Assembly (NCBI GenBank): GCA_001304365.1
Contig: LJNA01000006.1
Coordinates: 1-19,006 of the forward strand
Source: Syntrophobacter sp. DG_60
Lineage (GTDB): Bacteria; Desulfobacterota; Desulfofervidia; Desulfofervidales; DG-60
DNA length: 19,006 nt
Reading direction: 5' to 3'
Every line of letters begins with the position of its first letter. Position 1 is the first letter of the stretch. The notes below the pieces were generated by a model that saw nothing but the letters and a program-made list of their open reading frames with translations, was not told where the DNA came from and searched no databases. The position numbers and the translations under genes are program-made. Of this stretch, positions 8,279 to 16,066 are shown in pieces.

Positions 8279-10286
8279 CAAAGACAGAATAATCCATCCC
8301 TCCCCAATCTTCAATAATAAAACCGGCGTGGACGGTGCAATCATCATAAGGGAAATAAGAGCTAGGGAAGTTAAACAAAGGATAATCAGTGAGATCCGTC
8401 ACCGCCCATACGCTAAATGGAGGTATATAGTCCGGTTCTGTTCCCTCTTCCTCTTCTACTATTTTTCCCTCCACTTCATCATAATAATAATATTTGTGGT
8501 AAGAGTGCCAACCTGTAGTACTATACCATTTTGTGAATACCGAGGTCTCTTCCAGTTCTGCCCATTTAGGATCAGTCTCATTACCTATATTTACATCAAA
8601 CGTGTCAGTCCTGGAACAATCAATCCAAAGATAGGTAAAGGCCATTAAGGCTACTACATCATTTGCCTCCACATCCGCAAAGGCCTTAACCCTTCCACCA
8701 CCGACATTGGCTTTTACAGTTACAATCGGAGGATTGCTTATAATACGGCCAGTAATACCAAACTCAGCCGCATCGCTCACATAATAAACAATTCCACTTG
8801 CCCCTTTAATAACCAGCTTACCGATAATGCTGTAAGAGCCTGTGCCTATCTCCTTTGCCAGATCCTGGGTTGAAAAAGACCAGAGAGGAACTTCAGGAAT
8901 GTTTGTGATATTTAAGTCTTCAACAAAAGGTGCTTCTCCTTCTGTAATCCCATCAAGTGTGATAGAATAAGTCTTTGCCTCGGCCACTGCTTCAGTCCCG
9001 CTGAGGTCAGGGGTAATGGCATTAAGGAGCAAATACACATCCGCCTCTAAACCATGGCAATCATTGGCTTCCAATGAGCCAAAAATTTCAATTTTATCAG
9101 TGGCATTGGTTGGAACACTTAAAGGCCCATCAACCGGGTCACCTTCACCGTTTTTTCTTATTTTTATATCTACCTCTGGCAGATTGAAGGAGAGCTTGGT
9201 TGAAATATCCTCGTCTTTAAAAATGCTAACAGTTTGATCCCCTCGGTTTAGTGTCAATAAATCGCTTTTTCCATTATTATCAAAGTCGGCTGCCAAAATT
9301 TGAATAGGACGGCTACCAGTAGCTAAGGTTTCATCTGAAAGCGTAAAATTTCCCAAACCCGTACTTAATAGGAAATACACGGTGTTGCTGCCTTCACAGG
9401 CAATGGCTATATCCAAATAACTATCACTATTAAAGTCAGCAATAGAGGCATAAGAAGGTGACTGGCCTACGCTATAAATAGTAGGAGATTGCCAACTATA
9501 GTCACTATCCTCCAATTTTCCCCTATAAAGGCTTATATTGTTGCTATTTTTATTAACAACAACTACATCCAGTATATTATCATGATTGAAGTCTGCTAGT
9601 GCCATGTTTACTGGGCGACTACCTGTCTGGATCTGGGCTTTCTTTTCCAACCCTTCTTCGGTTTGCTTGAAAAAATAAAGGGCATTACTTCCTTCACTGG
9701 TAGCGACTCCGTCAGTCAATCCATCATTATCAAAATCAGCAGCAGCGATGGCTGAGGGGCTAGGCACAGGATAACTAATAGGTCCATCAAACTCCATAGC
9801 ATCCTTTCCATAAAGGAAAGAGATAGCATTATAATAATAATCAGCAAAAGCAATGTCCAATTTGCCATCTGCATTGAAATCAAATATGATAAAGTTTCTT
9901 GGACTTACCCCCCAGATGGTTTTTTGATTGTTTATCTCAAACTTGCCCTCACCTGCATTAAGCATGAATCTTATCTTGCCATAAAATGTATCTCCAACAA
10001 CCAGATCTAAGCGACCATCCCGATTAAAATCTGCCTGGTCCATAACGTTTGGACGGCCGCTACAATAACTCTTTATAGGCCCTGAAAAGCTTCCATCTGA
10101 TTGACCTAGATAAACTAAAATCAGGCCATACTCACTGGTCAAGGCAATATCTAACCAGCCATCCATGTTGTAGTCTCCCACTGTAGCATAAGATATAGGC
10201 AATCCAGGCGCTAAATCAGCTGCTGAGGTACTATAAAAAAATGCTAGACATAAAAAGGAGAGCATAAAAAGGTATTTTTTAATCAT
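8262..10286 (-). CDS. Secreted seven-bladed FG-GAP/VCBS beta-propeller protein
   Basis: This 674-residue protein has an N-terminal signal peptide (about residues 1-22, ending STSAA). Seven Ca-binding FG-GAP/VCBS loops with a D-x-[DN]-x-D/N-G-type core follow. They sit near residues 38 (DYNMDGWLD), 86, 136, 184, 232, 284 and 334, with a period of about 50, which fits one complete seven-bladed propeller. Residues ~370-674 are a beta-rich region I do not recognise; it may hold Ig-like domains. FG-GAP propellers bind Ca and act in adhesion or ligand binding outside the cell. AGAGGTGAG precedes the ATG. A consensus sigma-54 promoter lies 43-58 bp upstream. The downstream barrel protein may be its outer-membrane partner, which is inference. 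Confidence 0.85.
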   Translation of the reverse strand: MIKKYLFMLSFLCLAFFYSTSAADLAPGLPISYATVGDYNMDGWLDIALTSEYGLILVYLGQSDGSFSGPIKSYCSGRPNVMDQADFNRDGRLDLVVGDTFYGKIRFMLNAGEGKFEINNQKTIWGVSPRNFIIFDFNADGKLDIAFADYYYNAISFLYGKDAMEFDGPISYPVPSPSAIAAADFDNDGLTDGVATSEGSNALYFFKQTEEGLEKKAQIQTGSRPVNMALADFNHDNILDVVVVNKNSNNISLYRGKLEDSDYSWQSPTIYSVGQSPSYASIADFNSDSYLDIAIACEGSNTVYFLLSTGLGNFTLSDETLATGSRPIQILAADFDNNGKSDLLTLNRGDQTVSIFKDEDISTKLSFNLPEVDIKIRKNGEGDPVDGPLSVPTNATDKIEIFGSLEANDCHGLEADVYLLLNAITPDLSGTEAVAEAKTYSITLDGITEGEAPFVEDLNITNIPEVPLWSFSTQDLAKEIGTGSYSIIGKLVIKGASGIVYYVSDAAEFGITGRIISNPPIVTVKANVGGGRVKAFADVEANDVVALMAFTYLWIDCSRTDTFDVNIGNETDPKWAELEETSVFTKWYSTTGWHSYHKYYYYDEVEGKIVEEEEGTEPDYIPPFSVWAVTDLTDYPLFNFPSSYFPYDDCTVHAGFIIEDWGGMDYSVFDDESF

Positions 10287-10328
10287 ACTCTCACCTCTTT
10301 TTAAAATTCATATTTCTCTGTACATGTA

Positions 10329-10344
10329 TGCAACTTACGTGCCA
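10329..10344 (-). promoter_or_regulatory. Sigma-54 (-24/-12) promoter of the FG-GAP/barrel operon
   Basis: The minus strand reads TTGGCACG-TAAG-TTGCA, an exact match to the sigma-54 consensus with GG and GC separated by ten bases. The predicted transcript starts near 10319, giving a leader of about 33 bases before the FG-GAP ATG and its AGAGGTGAG site. Sigma-54 promoters need an AAA+ enhancer-binding protein; none is encoded in the window. Confidence 0.82.
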
Positions 10345-10387
10345 AATATAGACGGGGACGCAGATTAATACTGGAATTTTCTTTTCC

Positions 10388-10428
10388 GTAAATCATAACA
10401 ACAATTAGGATAATCATTAGATAATCAT
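10388..10428 (-). promoter_or_regulatory. Phased GATAATCAT repeats, candidate enhancer-binding site
   Basis: GATAATCAT occurs twice (10409-10417 and 10420-10428), 11 bp apart. A degenerate third copy, GTAAATCAT, is at 10388-10396, 21 bp from the first. The copies therefore lie on one face of the helix at about -70 to -110 from the predicted start, where sigma-54 activators bind. Activator identity is unknown. Confidence 0.4.
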
Positions 10429-10431
10429 ATG

Positions 10432-11868
10432 TCAAGTAGGAAATACACTGACCACCTCGGTAAAATCATCTATGAACTTTTTGGAAAGGACTAGATTTGG
10501 CGATATAGTTATGGCTCTTTCAAAATAGCTTTTGGCTTGCCCATACATCTTTAGCCTCTTATAGCAAATGGCCATCTGGCATAGAATTTGAGGGATGTTT
10601 TTATAAGGGGGGTCAATTTGTATGGATTTTTCAAAATACCTAATGGCGGCTTTATAATTTTCTAAATCCATGCAGGTCTTTGCCATAAAAAAATAAGGGT
10701 TTAGCCTTGTACTAGGGCGATTAAGCCTTGCCCCAGGTATGGTAACTGCTACTGCTGGTAAATCAATTTCAGAATGAGTGGTTTTAGTTACAATGACTTC
10801 TAGGCCGTGCTGATTGATCAAATCTACTGCCCTTTTTATCTCTACCCTAAAGTCTTTATGCCTATAGGTAGGTATTTTATTAAATTGGATAGTTTTTTTA
10901 TTTTCTATTAAATAAGAGGCCTCTTTTGGTGTCTTAAAATGTGGAAAGCAATAAGTAGGACCCCCTGGCATCTTTTTACTTTCCCTAAAGATAACTTGTG
11001 CCCTGTGCTGGGCCAGCTCAATCAAAGCACGGATTAAGGCAAAGTCACGGTTTAGATGGGTCCCTGCTGCATTATATATCCTAACTGTCTTGGTTGGTGG
11101 ATTTGGATCATAGGCCAATATGCCTATAGTAGGAATGTCCAGCCCCAAAGAGAAGTCCTTTATAAAAAGTTTAATGCCTGCATTAAAGAATTTTTTTATC
11201 AATGCCCTTGCAATAAAGTGGTAAATAGCAATAGAAGAGATATCAATAGTAGGAGTTGTAAGCCTTCCTTCTATTACCCTCGAGACATTGTGCCTTTCTA
11301 TAACTTCTCCTATTGCCTGAAGTATTGCCTCTTCTATGGTATTTCCACAAGCAAGCCCTGTAGTGCCATAGATAAGATAAAACCAGTGTAGAGGCAAAAG
11401 TATAGGTTTATTGTGGGTTAAAGAGAAGGATTTTATCCATGAAAGGGGTGTTTTTTTCAAATCTTTTAATATCTCATCTGTTTGATAGATAGAAGGGAGG
11501 GGGGAAAGCAGGCTTATGGGGCTTATGGCATTTTCTTTTAAATTATCATAATTATCAATGATAGGATCCCTCTTTTCTTTTATAAAACACTCACAACTAT
11601 AACGTTCTATAGCCTCCATTAAGGCACTGGCCTTTGCCTGCTCTAGAGTTACCCCCTTCCCACAACTATCGTTTATTCCTAGATTTGAATCGATCTGACA
11701 AATGTAGGCTGGAATGCCTATTTTATCAAAGTGGTCTATGCGTAAAATAGACCTTAGAATAAATACCCTTTTTTGTTTGAGCCTGTTTAAGACAGTTTTT
11801 ATTGTTTCCTTTGGGTTGCAGGCCTTATCCTGACCAAATGTATAGGCTTTAAGAGAAGAGTTTATCAT
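10432..11868 (-). CDS. YcaO-domain ATP-dependent enzyme with C-terminal TPR repeats
   Basis: Residues ~50-385 form a YcaO domain, the fold that uses ATP to phosphorylate backbone amides and so form azolines, thioamides or amidines. The ATP/Mg-binding Glu-rich motifs are visible: SALMEAIERY (81-90), GNTIEEAILQAIGEVIERH (175-193) and RALIELAQHRAQ (280-291). VAVTIPGARL (373-382) closes the domain. Two TPR units follow at ~391-460, and the protein ends VVSVFPT without the PxPxP tail of azoline-forming cyclodehydratases. E. coli YcaO, linked to RimO-dependent S12 methylthiolation, also has a C-terminal TPR region, so a protein substrate is as likely as a peptide. No TfuA or E1-like partner is visible. 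AGGTGAG precedes the ATG. It lies 114 bp after folE2, with repeat element A between them. Confidence 0.85.
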   Translation of the reverse strand: MINSSLKAYTFGQDKACNPKETIKTVLNRLKQKRVFILRSILRIDHFDKIGIPAYICQIDSNLGINDSCGKGVTLEQAKASALMEAIERYSCECFIKEKRDPIIDNYDNLKENAISPISLLSPLPSIYQTDEILKDLKKTPLSWIKSFSLTHNKPILLPLHWFYLIYGTTGLACGNTIEEAILQAIGEVIERHNVSRVIEGRLTTPTIDISSIAIYHFIARALIKKFFNAGIKLFIKDFSLGLDIPTIGILAYDPNPPTKTVRIYNAAGTHLNRDFALIRALIELAQHRAQVIFRESKKMPGGPTYCFPHFKTPKEASYLIENKKTIQFNKIPTYRHKDFRVEIKRAVDLINQHGLEVIVTKTTHSEIDLPAVAVTIPGARLNRPSTRLNPYFFMAKTCMDLENYKAAIRYFEKSIQIDPPYKNIPQILCQMAICYKRLKMYGQAKSYFERAITISPNLVLSKKFIDDFTEVVSVFPT

Positions 11869-11887
11869 CTCACCTAAAATAGCCTAC

Positions 11888-11978
11888 GATTCACGATTCA
11901 TGACTCGATTCTTGATGCTCGATGCTCGTTTTTATATCCCAGTTGCATCTAGTATCGAGAATCTAGTATCGAGCATCA
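11888..11978. repeat. CTCGAT-type inverted-repeat element A (ORF-less copy)
   Basis: The left half holds GATTCATGACTCGAT (11895-11909), which matches 14 of 15 bases at 16086-16100, followed by TGATGCTCGAT (11913-11923). The right half ends ATCGAGCATCA (11968-11978), the exact reverse complement of that 11-mer. GTATCGAG and ATCTAG units lie between them. The element is a MITE-like palindrome filling the ycaO-folE2 gap. Confidence 0.75.
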
Positions 11979-11982
11979 TTTG

Positions 11983-12762
11983 TCATTTTTTTCTTTCGAT
12001 ATATGCATATGCACTATGGTTATGAATGGATTCAAAGTTTTCAGCCTCTACTGAAAACCAGGTTACATTTGGGTCTGCCAATAGCTTTTTGGCGATATCC
12101 CTTACTACATCCTCAACAAACCTTGGGTTTAGATATGCATGTTCAGTTACATATTTTTCATCTCCCCTTTTTAGGATAGAATATACCTCACTTGAACCAG
12201 CCTCTTCCACAATTTTAATGATATCCTCCAACCACATAAGCTTCTTAAATCTTATCTTTAAGTTCACTATTCCCCTTTGATTGTGTGCACCAAATTCGCT
12301 AATCTCCTTAGAGCAAGGACATAAGGTACAAATGGGCACTTCTACTTCTACTACTAAATCTATCTTTTCCTTTAAACAGCCGATAACACGGCACCTGTAG
12401 GCCATGAGCCCCTTTGCCTTTGATACCGGTGCCTCTTTTTCTATAAAATATGGAAACTCTATTTCTAGATGGGCAGATACTGCGTTTAACCTCTCTTTCA
12501 TAGTTTGCAGGCTCTGCTTAATGGCCTTTAGGCTTACCAACTTGTCATGGAATTCATCTATTATTTCTACAAAACGGCTCATGTGTGTACCTTTAAATTG
12601 ATGCGGTAATCCTACATACATGTTGATGGTGGCTATAGTGGATTGGGTGCCTTTTGCCTTGTCTAAAACGATTATAGGATAGCGAAGATTTTTTACCCCA
12701 GCCTTGTCTACTTCTATGCGCCTATAATCAGGCATATTTTGTACATCAACTATCTCTTTCAT
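11983..12762 (-). CDS. folE2: GTP cyclohydrolase IB (FolE2/MptA family)
   Basis: This 259-residue protein matches the zinc-independent GTP cyclohydrolase IB family, which converts GTP to 7,8-dihydroneopterin triphosphate, the first step toward tetrahydrofolate and queuosine. Motifs visible are DVQNMPDYRRI at the start, GVKNLRYP (22-29), KGTHMSRF (57-64), CTLCPCSKEIS (145-155), the family hallmark FGAHNQRG (157-164), and ESIHNHSAYAY (244-254). AAGGAG directly abuts the ATG at 12762, closer than usual, and no better start exists because the DVQN motif follows at once. The ORF-less repeat B lies in its leader, and its outer end reaches the ribosome-binding site. It precedes ycaO on the same strand. 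Confidence 0.95.
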   Translation of the reverse strand: MKEIVDVQNMPDYRRIEVDKAGVKNLRYPIIVLDKAKGTQSTIATINMYVGLPHQFKGTHMSRFVEIIDEFHDKLVSLKAIKQSLQTMKERLNAVSAHLEIEFPYFIEKEAPVSKAKGLMAYRCRVIGCLKEKIDLVVEVEVPICTLCPCSKEISEFGAHNQRGIVNLKIRFKKLMWLEDIIKIVEEAGSSEVYSILKRGDEKYVTEHAYLNPRFVEDVVRDIAKKLLADPNVTWFSVEAENFESIHNHSAYAYIERKK

Positions 12763-12768
12763 CTCCTT

Positions 12769-12858
12769 GATCCTCGTTGCTCGATTCTCGATCCTCGATA
12801 ATGCAGTTTTTCCTCAAAATATCGAGTATCTAGCATCGAGTATCTAGCATCCTGTATC
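12769..12858. repeat. CTCGAT-type inverted-repeat element B (ORF-less copy)
   Basis: The left half carries TCCTCG, CTCGATTCTCG and GATCCTCGATA (12790-12800). The right half starts TATCGAGTATC (12820-12830), which pairs with the latter at 10 of 11 positions, and repeats ATCTAGCATC. The 31 bases at 12807-12837 are identical to 16487-16517 beside the S23 gene. The element lies in the predicted 5' leader of folE2. Confidence 0.8.
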
Positions 12859-12887
12859 TTTTTACAAAAAAAGAAGGGTAGTGTCAA
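12859..12887 (-). promoter_or_regulatory. Candidate sigma-70 promoter for folE2-ycaO
   Basis: On the minus strand TTGACA (12882-12887) is followed after 17 bases by TAAAAA (12859-12864), a perfect -35 with a weak -10. Transcription would start near 12852 inside repeat B, so the repeat hairpin would be part of the folE2 leader. Confidence 0.4.
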
Positions 12888-12894
12888 AAATCAA

Positions 12895-12922
12895 TTGACT
12901 ATTAGATATAGCCTGATATAAA
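12895..12922 (+). promoter_or_regulatory. Sigma-70 promoter of the radical SAM gene, possibly leaderless
   Basis: TTGACT (12895-12900), a 16-base spacer, then TATAAA (12917-12922). The ATG of the radical SAM gene is at 12929, about where transcription should start, and no Shine-Dalgarno site is present. This suggests a leaderless mRNA. The -35 lies 8 bp from the divergent folE2 -35. Confidence 0.5.
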
Positions 12923-12928
12923 TTTCTT

Positions 12929-14755
12929 ATGCCATTTAAGATAGCCCTTATTTCAATGCCTTGGCCAGCTTCTTATAGGCCGTCTATCCAATTGGGTGCT
13001 CTAAAAGCCTTTTTAAACTTACAAAAGATTCAAGTAGATACATTTCATTTTTATCCAGAGGTAGCCGATGCCATTGGAATTAATGTATATGAAACAATTT
13101 CTAGTTCTACTTGGCTTTCTGAGGCCATATACGCTTCCTTACTCTTTCCTGAGAGGGAAGGGATGATCCAGGGATTCTTAGAAAAAGAAAGAAAGAAAAG
13201 GAAAAAGAAACTATCTATTAGGTTAGCTGAAATTACAGAAAAGATAAAGAGATTACATAAAAGGCACCTTAGGGGGATAAAATGGGAGAAGTATCAACTT
13301 ATTGGTTCTTCTATTTGCATATCCCAACTTACTTCTTCCTTATATATGATAAAAAAGATAAAGGGCCTTTGCCCAAAGATCCCCATTATTATTGGTGGTT
13401 CTGGTGTATGTGGGGAGATTGGGAAGAGTTTGCTTAAGTTATTTCCTGAAATTGATTTTGTTATTCAAGGTGAAGGAGAACTTCCTTTATGGAGGCTCTG
13501 CAAGTCTCTTAAATCCAAATCCGATTTTGATATTCCAGGTTTAATGAGGAGGTTCAATGAGCAGGTTACAGGAGATGGTTACCAACAGATTCAAAACCTG
13601 GATTATTTGCCACCACCAGACTATACTGATTATTTTAACACCTTAAAAAATTCAAAATCTTCAAAAAGCGTCATTACTGCAATACCCATCGAGGGCTCAA
13701 GGGGATGTTGGTGGAATCAATCTCATCGTGGTAAGCCACTAAAGGCCTGCAGGTTTTGCAACCTAAATCTACAATGGAAAGGATACAGGGCAAAGACCCC
13801 CTCTCGTATAGTAAAGGAAGTAGACTATTTAGTAAGAAAATATAGGAGCTTAAGATTATATTTTGTAGATAATATCTTAAATTATGAAGGAATAAAGGAA
13901 ACCTTTGAAGGTATTGCCAATCTTGGTAGAGATTTGGAAATATTCTTAGAATCGAGGGCACAAATAAGAAAAGAGCAATTAAAATGGATGAGAAGGGCAG
14001 GGGTAAAGGAAATACAGATAGGCATTGAGGCATTAAGCACAAGTTTGCTAAAGAAGATGCACAAAGGTACTACTGCCATCCAAAATATAGCCATTATGAA
14101 GCACTGTGAAGAATTTGGGATAATGAATTCAGCAAACCTTATTACGTGTTTTCCAGGTAGTGAGGAAAGGGAGGTAACAGAGACACTAAAAAATATAGAT
14201 TTTGTCCTCCCTTACCGGCCTTTAAAGGGTATTAAATTCTGGCTAGGTTATGGCAGCGCAATTGCCTCTTATCCAAAGATGTTTAACATCCGCCGTATCT
14301 ATAATCACCGAGTCTATAGCATCCTGTTTCCAGAATTTTTTTATAAAAAGCTTTATTTTATGGATAAAGGCTATGTAGGAAATAGAAATAAACAGGAGAG
14401 GGTGTGGAGGCCTGTATTAAAGAGGTGCAGACAGTGGCAGGATTATTATAAAAAGATGAAGTCTTTAAGTTGCGACCATATACTAAGCTATATGGACGGA
14501 GGGGATTTTCTTATTGTAAGGCACAGACTTAATGAGGGTCAAAACGAACTTCATCGCCTAAGAGGAGTTTCAAGGGAGATATATCTTTTTTGTGATACTA
14601 TAAAACACTTTAAAAAGATTTCTGAACGCTTCCGTAGCATTAGTCAAGAAAAATTGCTTAGCTTTTTAAATTCTTTGGTGGATAAAAAGATCATGTTTAA
14701 AGAAGGAAATAGATTCTTAAGTCTTGCAGTAAAAGAGAAGTTACAAAATGGGTAA
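12929..14755 (+). CDS. B12-type radical SAM enzyme, RiPP-maturation family (rSAM_ocin_1-like)
   Basis: This 608-residue protein follows the layout of the ribosomal peptide maturation radical SAM protein 1 family (TIGR03975). The N-terminus ALISMPWPASYRPSIQLGAL with the later GINVYETI motif is characteristic. A Rossmann-type B12-binding-like domain follows (GSSICISQLTSS; IIIGGSGVCGEIG; FVIQGEGELPLW, about 126-188). The radical SAM core begins EGSRGCWW, with cysteines C260, C274 and C277 (C-x13-C-x2-C) as presumed [4Fe-4S] ligands; GIEALS is at 365-370. The end carries HRLRGVSREIYLFCD, also typical of the family. It probably alkylates or rearranges a peptide. The spacing between the first two cysteines seems longer than I recall for the family. 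The 3' end overlaps glnA by 15 bp, convergently. Confidence 0.85.
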   Translation: MPFKIALISMPWPASYRPSIQLGALKAFLNLQKIQVDTFHFYPEVADAIGINVYETISSSTWLSEAIYASLLFPEREGMIQGFLEKERKKRKKKLSIRLAEITEKIKRLHKRHLRGIKWEKYQLIGSSICISQLTSSLYMIKKIKGLCPKIPIIIGGSGVCGEIGKSLLKLFPEIDFVIQGEGELPLWRLCKSLKSKSDFDIPGLMRRFNEQVTGDGYQQIQNLDYLPPPDYTDYFNTLKNSKSSKSVITAIPIEGSRGCWWNQSHRGKPLKACRFCNLNLQWKGYRAKTPSRIVKEVDYLVRKYRSLRLYFVDNILNYEGIKETFEGIANLGRDLEIFLESRAQIRKEQLKWMRRAGVKEIQIGIEALSTSLLKKMHKGTTAIQNIAIMKHCEEFGIMNSANLITCFPGSEEREVTETLKNIDFVLPYRPLKGIKFWLGYGSAIASYPKMFNIRRIYNHRVYSILFPEFFYKKLYFMDKGYVGNRNKQERVWRPVLKRCRQWQDYYKKMKSLSCDHILSYMDGGDFLIVRHRLNEGQNELHRLRGVSREIYLFCDTIKHFKKISERFRSISQEKLLSFLNSLVDKKIMFKEGNRFLSLAVKEKLQNG

Positions 14756-16066
14756 ATACTTTTCAATCTCAAAGTTGCTTACGTGGATATGGTACATATC
14801 CCACTCAATCTTTTTATTATCAATGAACTTAAAGAAGATATGCTCACCTAAGGCCTGTTTTACAACCTTACTCCTTTCCATCTCCAAGATGGCCTCATAG
14901 AGGCTTCCAGGTAAACATTCAATGCCCAATTCCTCCCTTGTCCTCTGTGGCATATGATAGACATCCTCTTCTACAGGCTCTGGAAGTGGATAATTTCCCT
15001 CTATGCCATTTATGCCTGCAGCCAGCATTACAGCAAATGCCAAATATGGATTGCAGGCAGGGTCAGGGGCACGGTATTCGATCCTAGTAGCTTCTTCTTT
15101 TCCGGGCTTGTACATAGGCACCCTCACCAGTGTAGACCTATTCCTCCTTGCCCAAGAGATATAGACAGGCGCTTCATAACCAGGTACTAACCTCTTGTAG
15201 GAATTTACCCATTGGTTTGTAACGGCTGTAATTTCCCTAGCATGCATCAGGAGCCCTGCAATAAACCCCTTGGCAGTAGAGGATAAATGATAGACATCAC
15301 CTGGGTCATAAAATGTATTTTTTTCACCCTTAAACAGGGACATATGGGTATGCATACCACTGCCATTTATGCCAAAGATGGGCTTTGGCATAAATGTAGC
15401 ATAAATTCCGTGTTTTTTCGCTATCTCCTTAACTATTACCCTGTAGGTCATGGTGATATCGGCCATCCTTAAGGCATCATTGTATCTTAAATCTGTTTCA
15501 TGCTGAGAATAGGCCACTTCATGATGGGTATATTCTGCCCTGATGCCCATTTTCTGAAGTGCAAGGATTGTCTCTCTCCTTATCTCCTCACCTGCATCTA
15601 TGGGCATTCCATCAAAATAGCCTCCTTTATCTAATATCTTTGGTGACTGTGGGCTTTCAAAATAAAAGTATTCAAGCTCAGGCCCTGTATAAAGAGTAAA
15701 ACCTTTCTCTTTTACCTTATTTAGTAAGATTTTTAATACATACCTTGAATCTGCTGCATAGGGAGAACCATCTGGTTCCAATATATCACAAAACATCCTG
15801 GCTATAGGTGCATCTTTTGAACCCCAGGGAATGATGGCAAACGTGTCAGGGTCTGGCTTGGCAATTACATCACTCTCCTCAATTCTAGCAAATCCCTCAA
15901 TAGAAGAGCCGTCAAAACCCATCCCGTCTATTAGTGCCTCTTCGAGTTCAGAGGGGGTAATAGAGAATGATTTTAGAAATCCCAAGACATCAGAAAACCA
16001 AAGTTGTATCAGGCTTACATTGTGGTCTTTTACCTTTTTAAAGACTTCCTCTATTTTTTGAGCCAT
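14741..16066 (-). CDS. glnA: Type I glutamine synthetase
   Basis: This 441-residue enzyme makes glutamine from glutamate, ammonia and ATP. Active-site signatures include GFDGSSIEGF (50-59), GPELEYFYF (128-136), HHEVAYSQHETDLRY (181-195), KPIFGINGSGMHTHMS (228-243) and RNRSTLVRVP. The length and lack of the 25-residue insert fit the GSI-alpha group, which is usually controlled by feedback rather than adenylylation. GGAGGG precedes the ATG at 16066. The start overlaps the 3' end of the S23 frame by 16 bp, and the stop overlaps the convergent radical SAM gene. The S23 element now separates it from the upstream ferredoxin/AOR genes, so it may depend on read-through or on a promoter inside the element. 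Confidence 0.96.
   Translation of the reverse strand: MAQKIEEVFKKVKDHNVSLIQLWFSDVLGFLKSFSITPSELEEALIDGMGFDGSSIEGFARIEESDVIAKPDPDTFAIIPWGSKDAPIARMFCDILEPDGSPYAADSRYVLKILLNKVKEKGFTLYTGPELEYFYFESPQSPKILDKGGYFDGMPIDAGEEIRRETILALQKMGIRAEYTHHEVAYSQHETDLRYNDALRMADITMTYRVIVKEIAKKHGIYATFMPKPIFGINGSGMHTHMSLFKGEKNTFYDPGDVYHLSSTAKGFIAGLLMHAREITAVTNQWVNSYKRLVPGYEAPVYISWARRNRSTLVRVPMYKPGKEEATRIEYRAPDPACNPYLAFAVMLAAGINGIEGNYPLPEPVEEDVYHMPQRTREELGIECLPGSLYEAILEMERSKVVKQALGEHIFFKFIDNKKIEWDMYHIHVSNFEIEKYLPIL

Noticed and set aside
11888..12858. CTCGAT repeats as a CRISPR array
   Set aside because: Units are 6-15 bp, degenerate, arranged as inverted halves and lack regular unique spacers; no cas genes are present.
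14741..14755. Convergent gene overlap as a regulatory antisense site
   Set aside because: A 15-bp tail-to-tail overlap of radical SAM and glnA is common in compact genomes; nothing else supports regulation.
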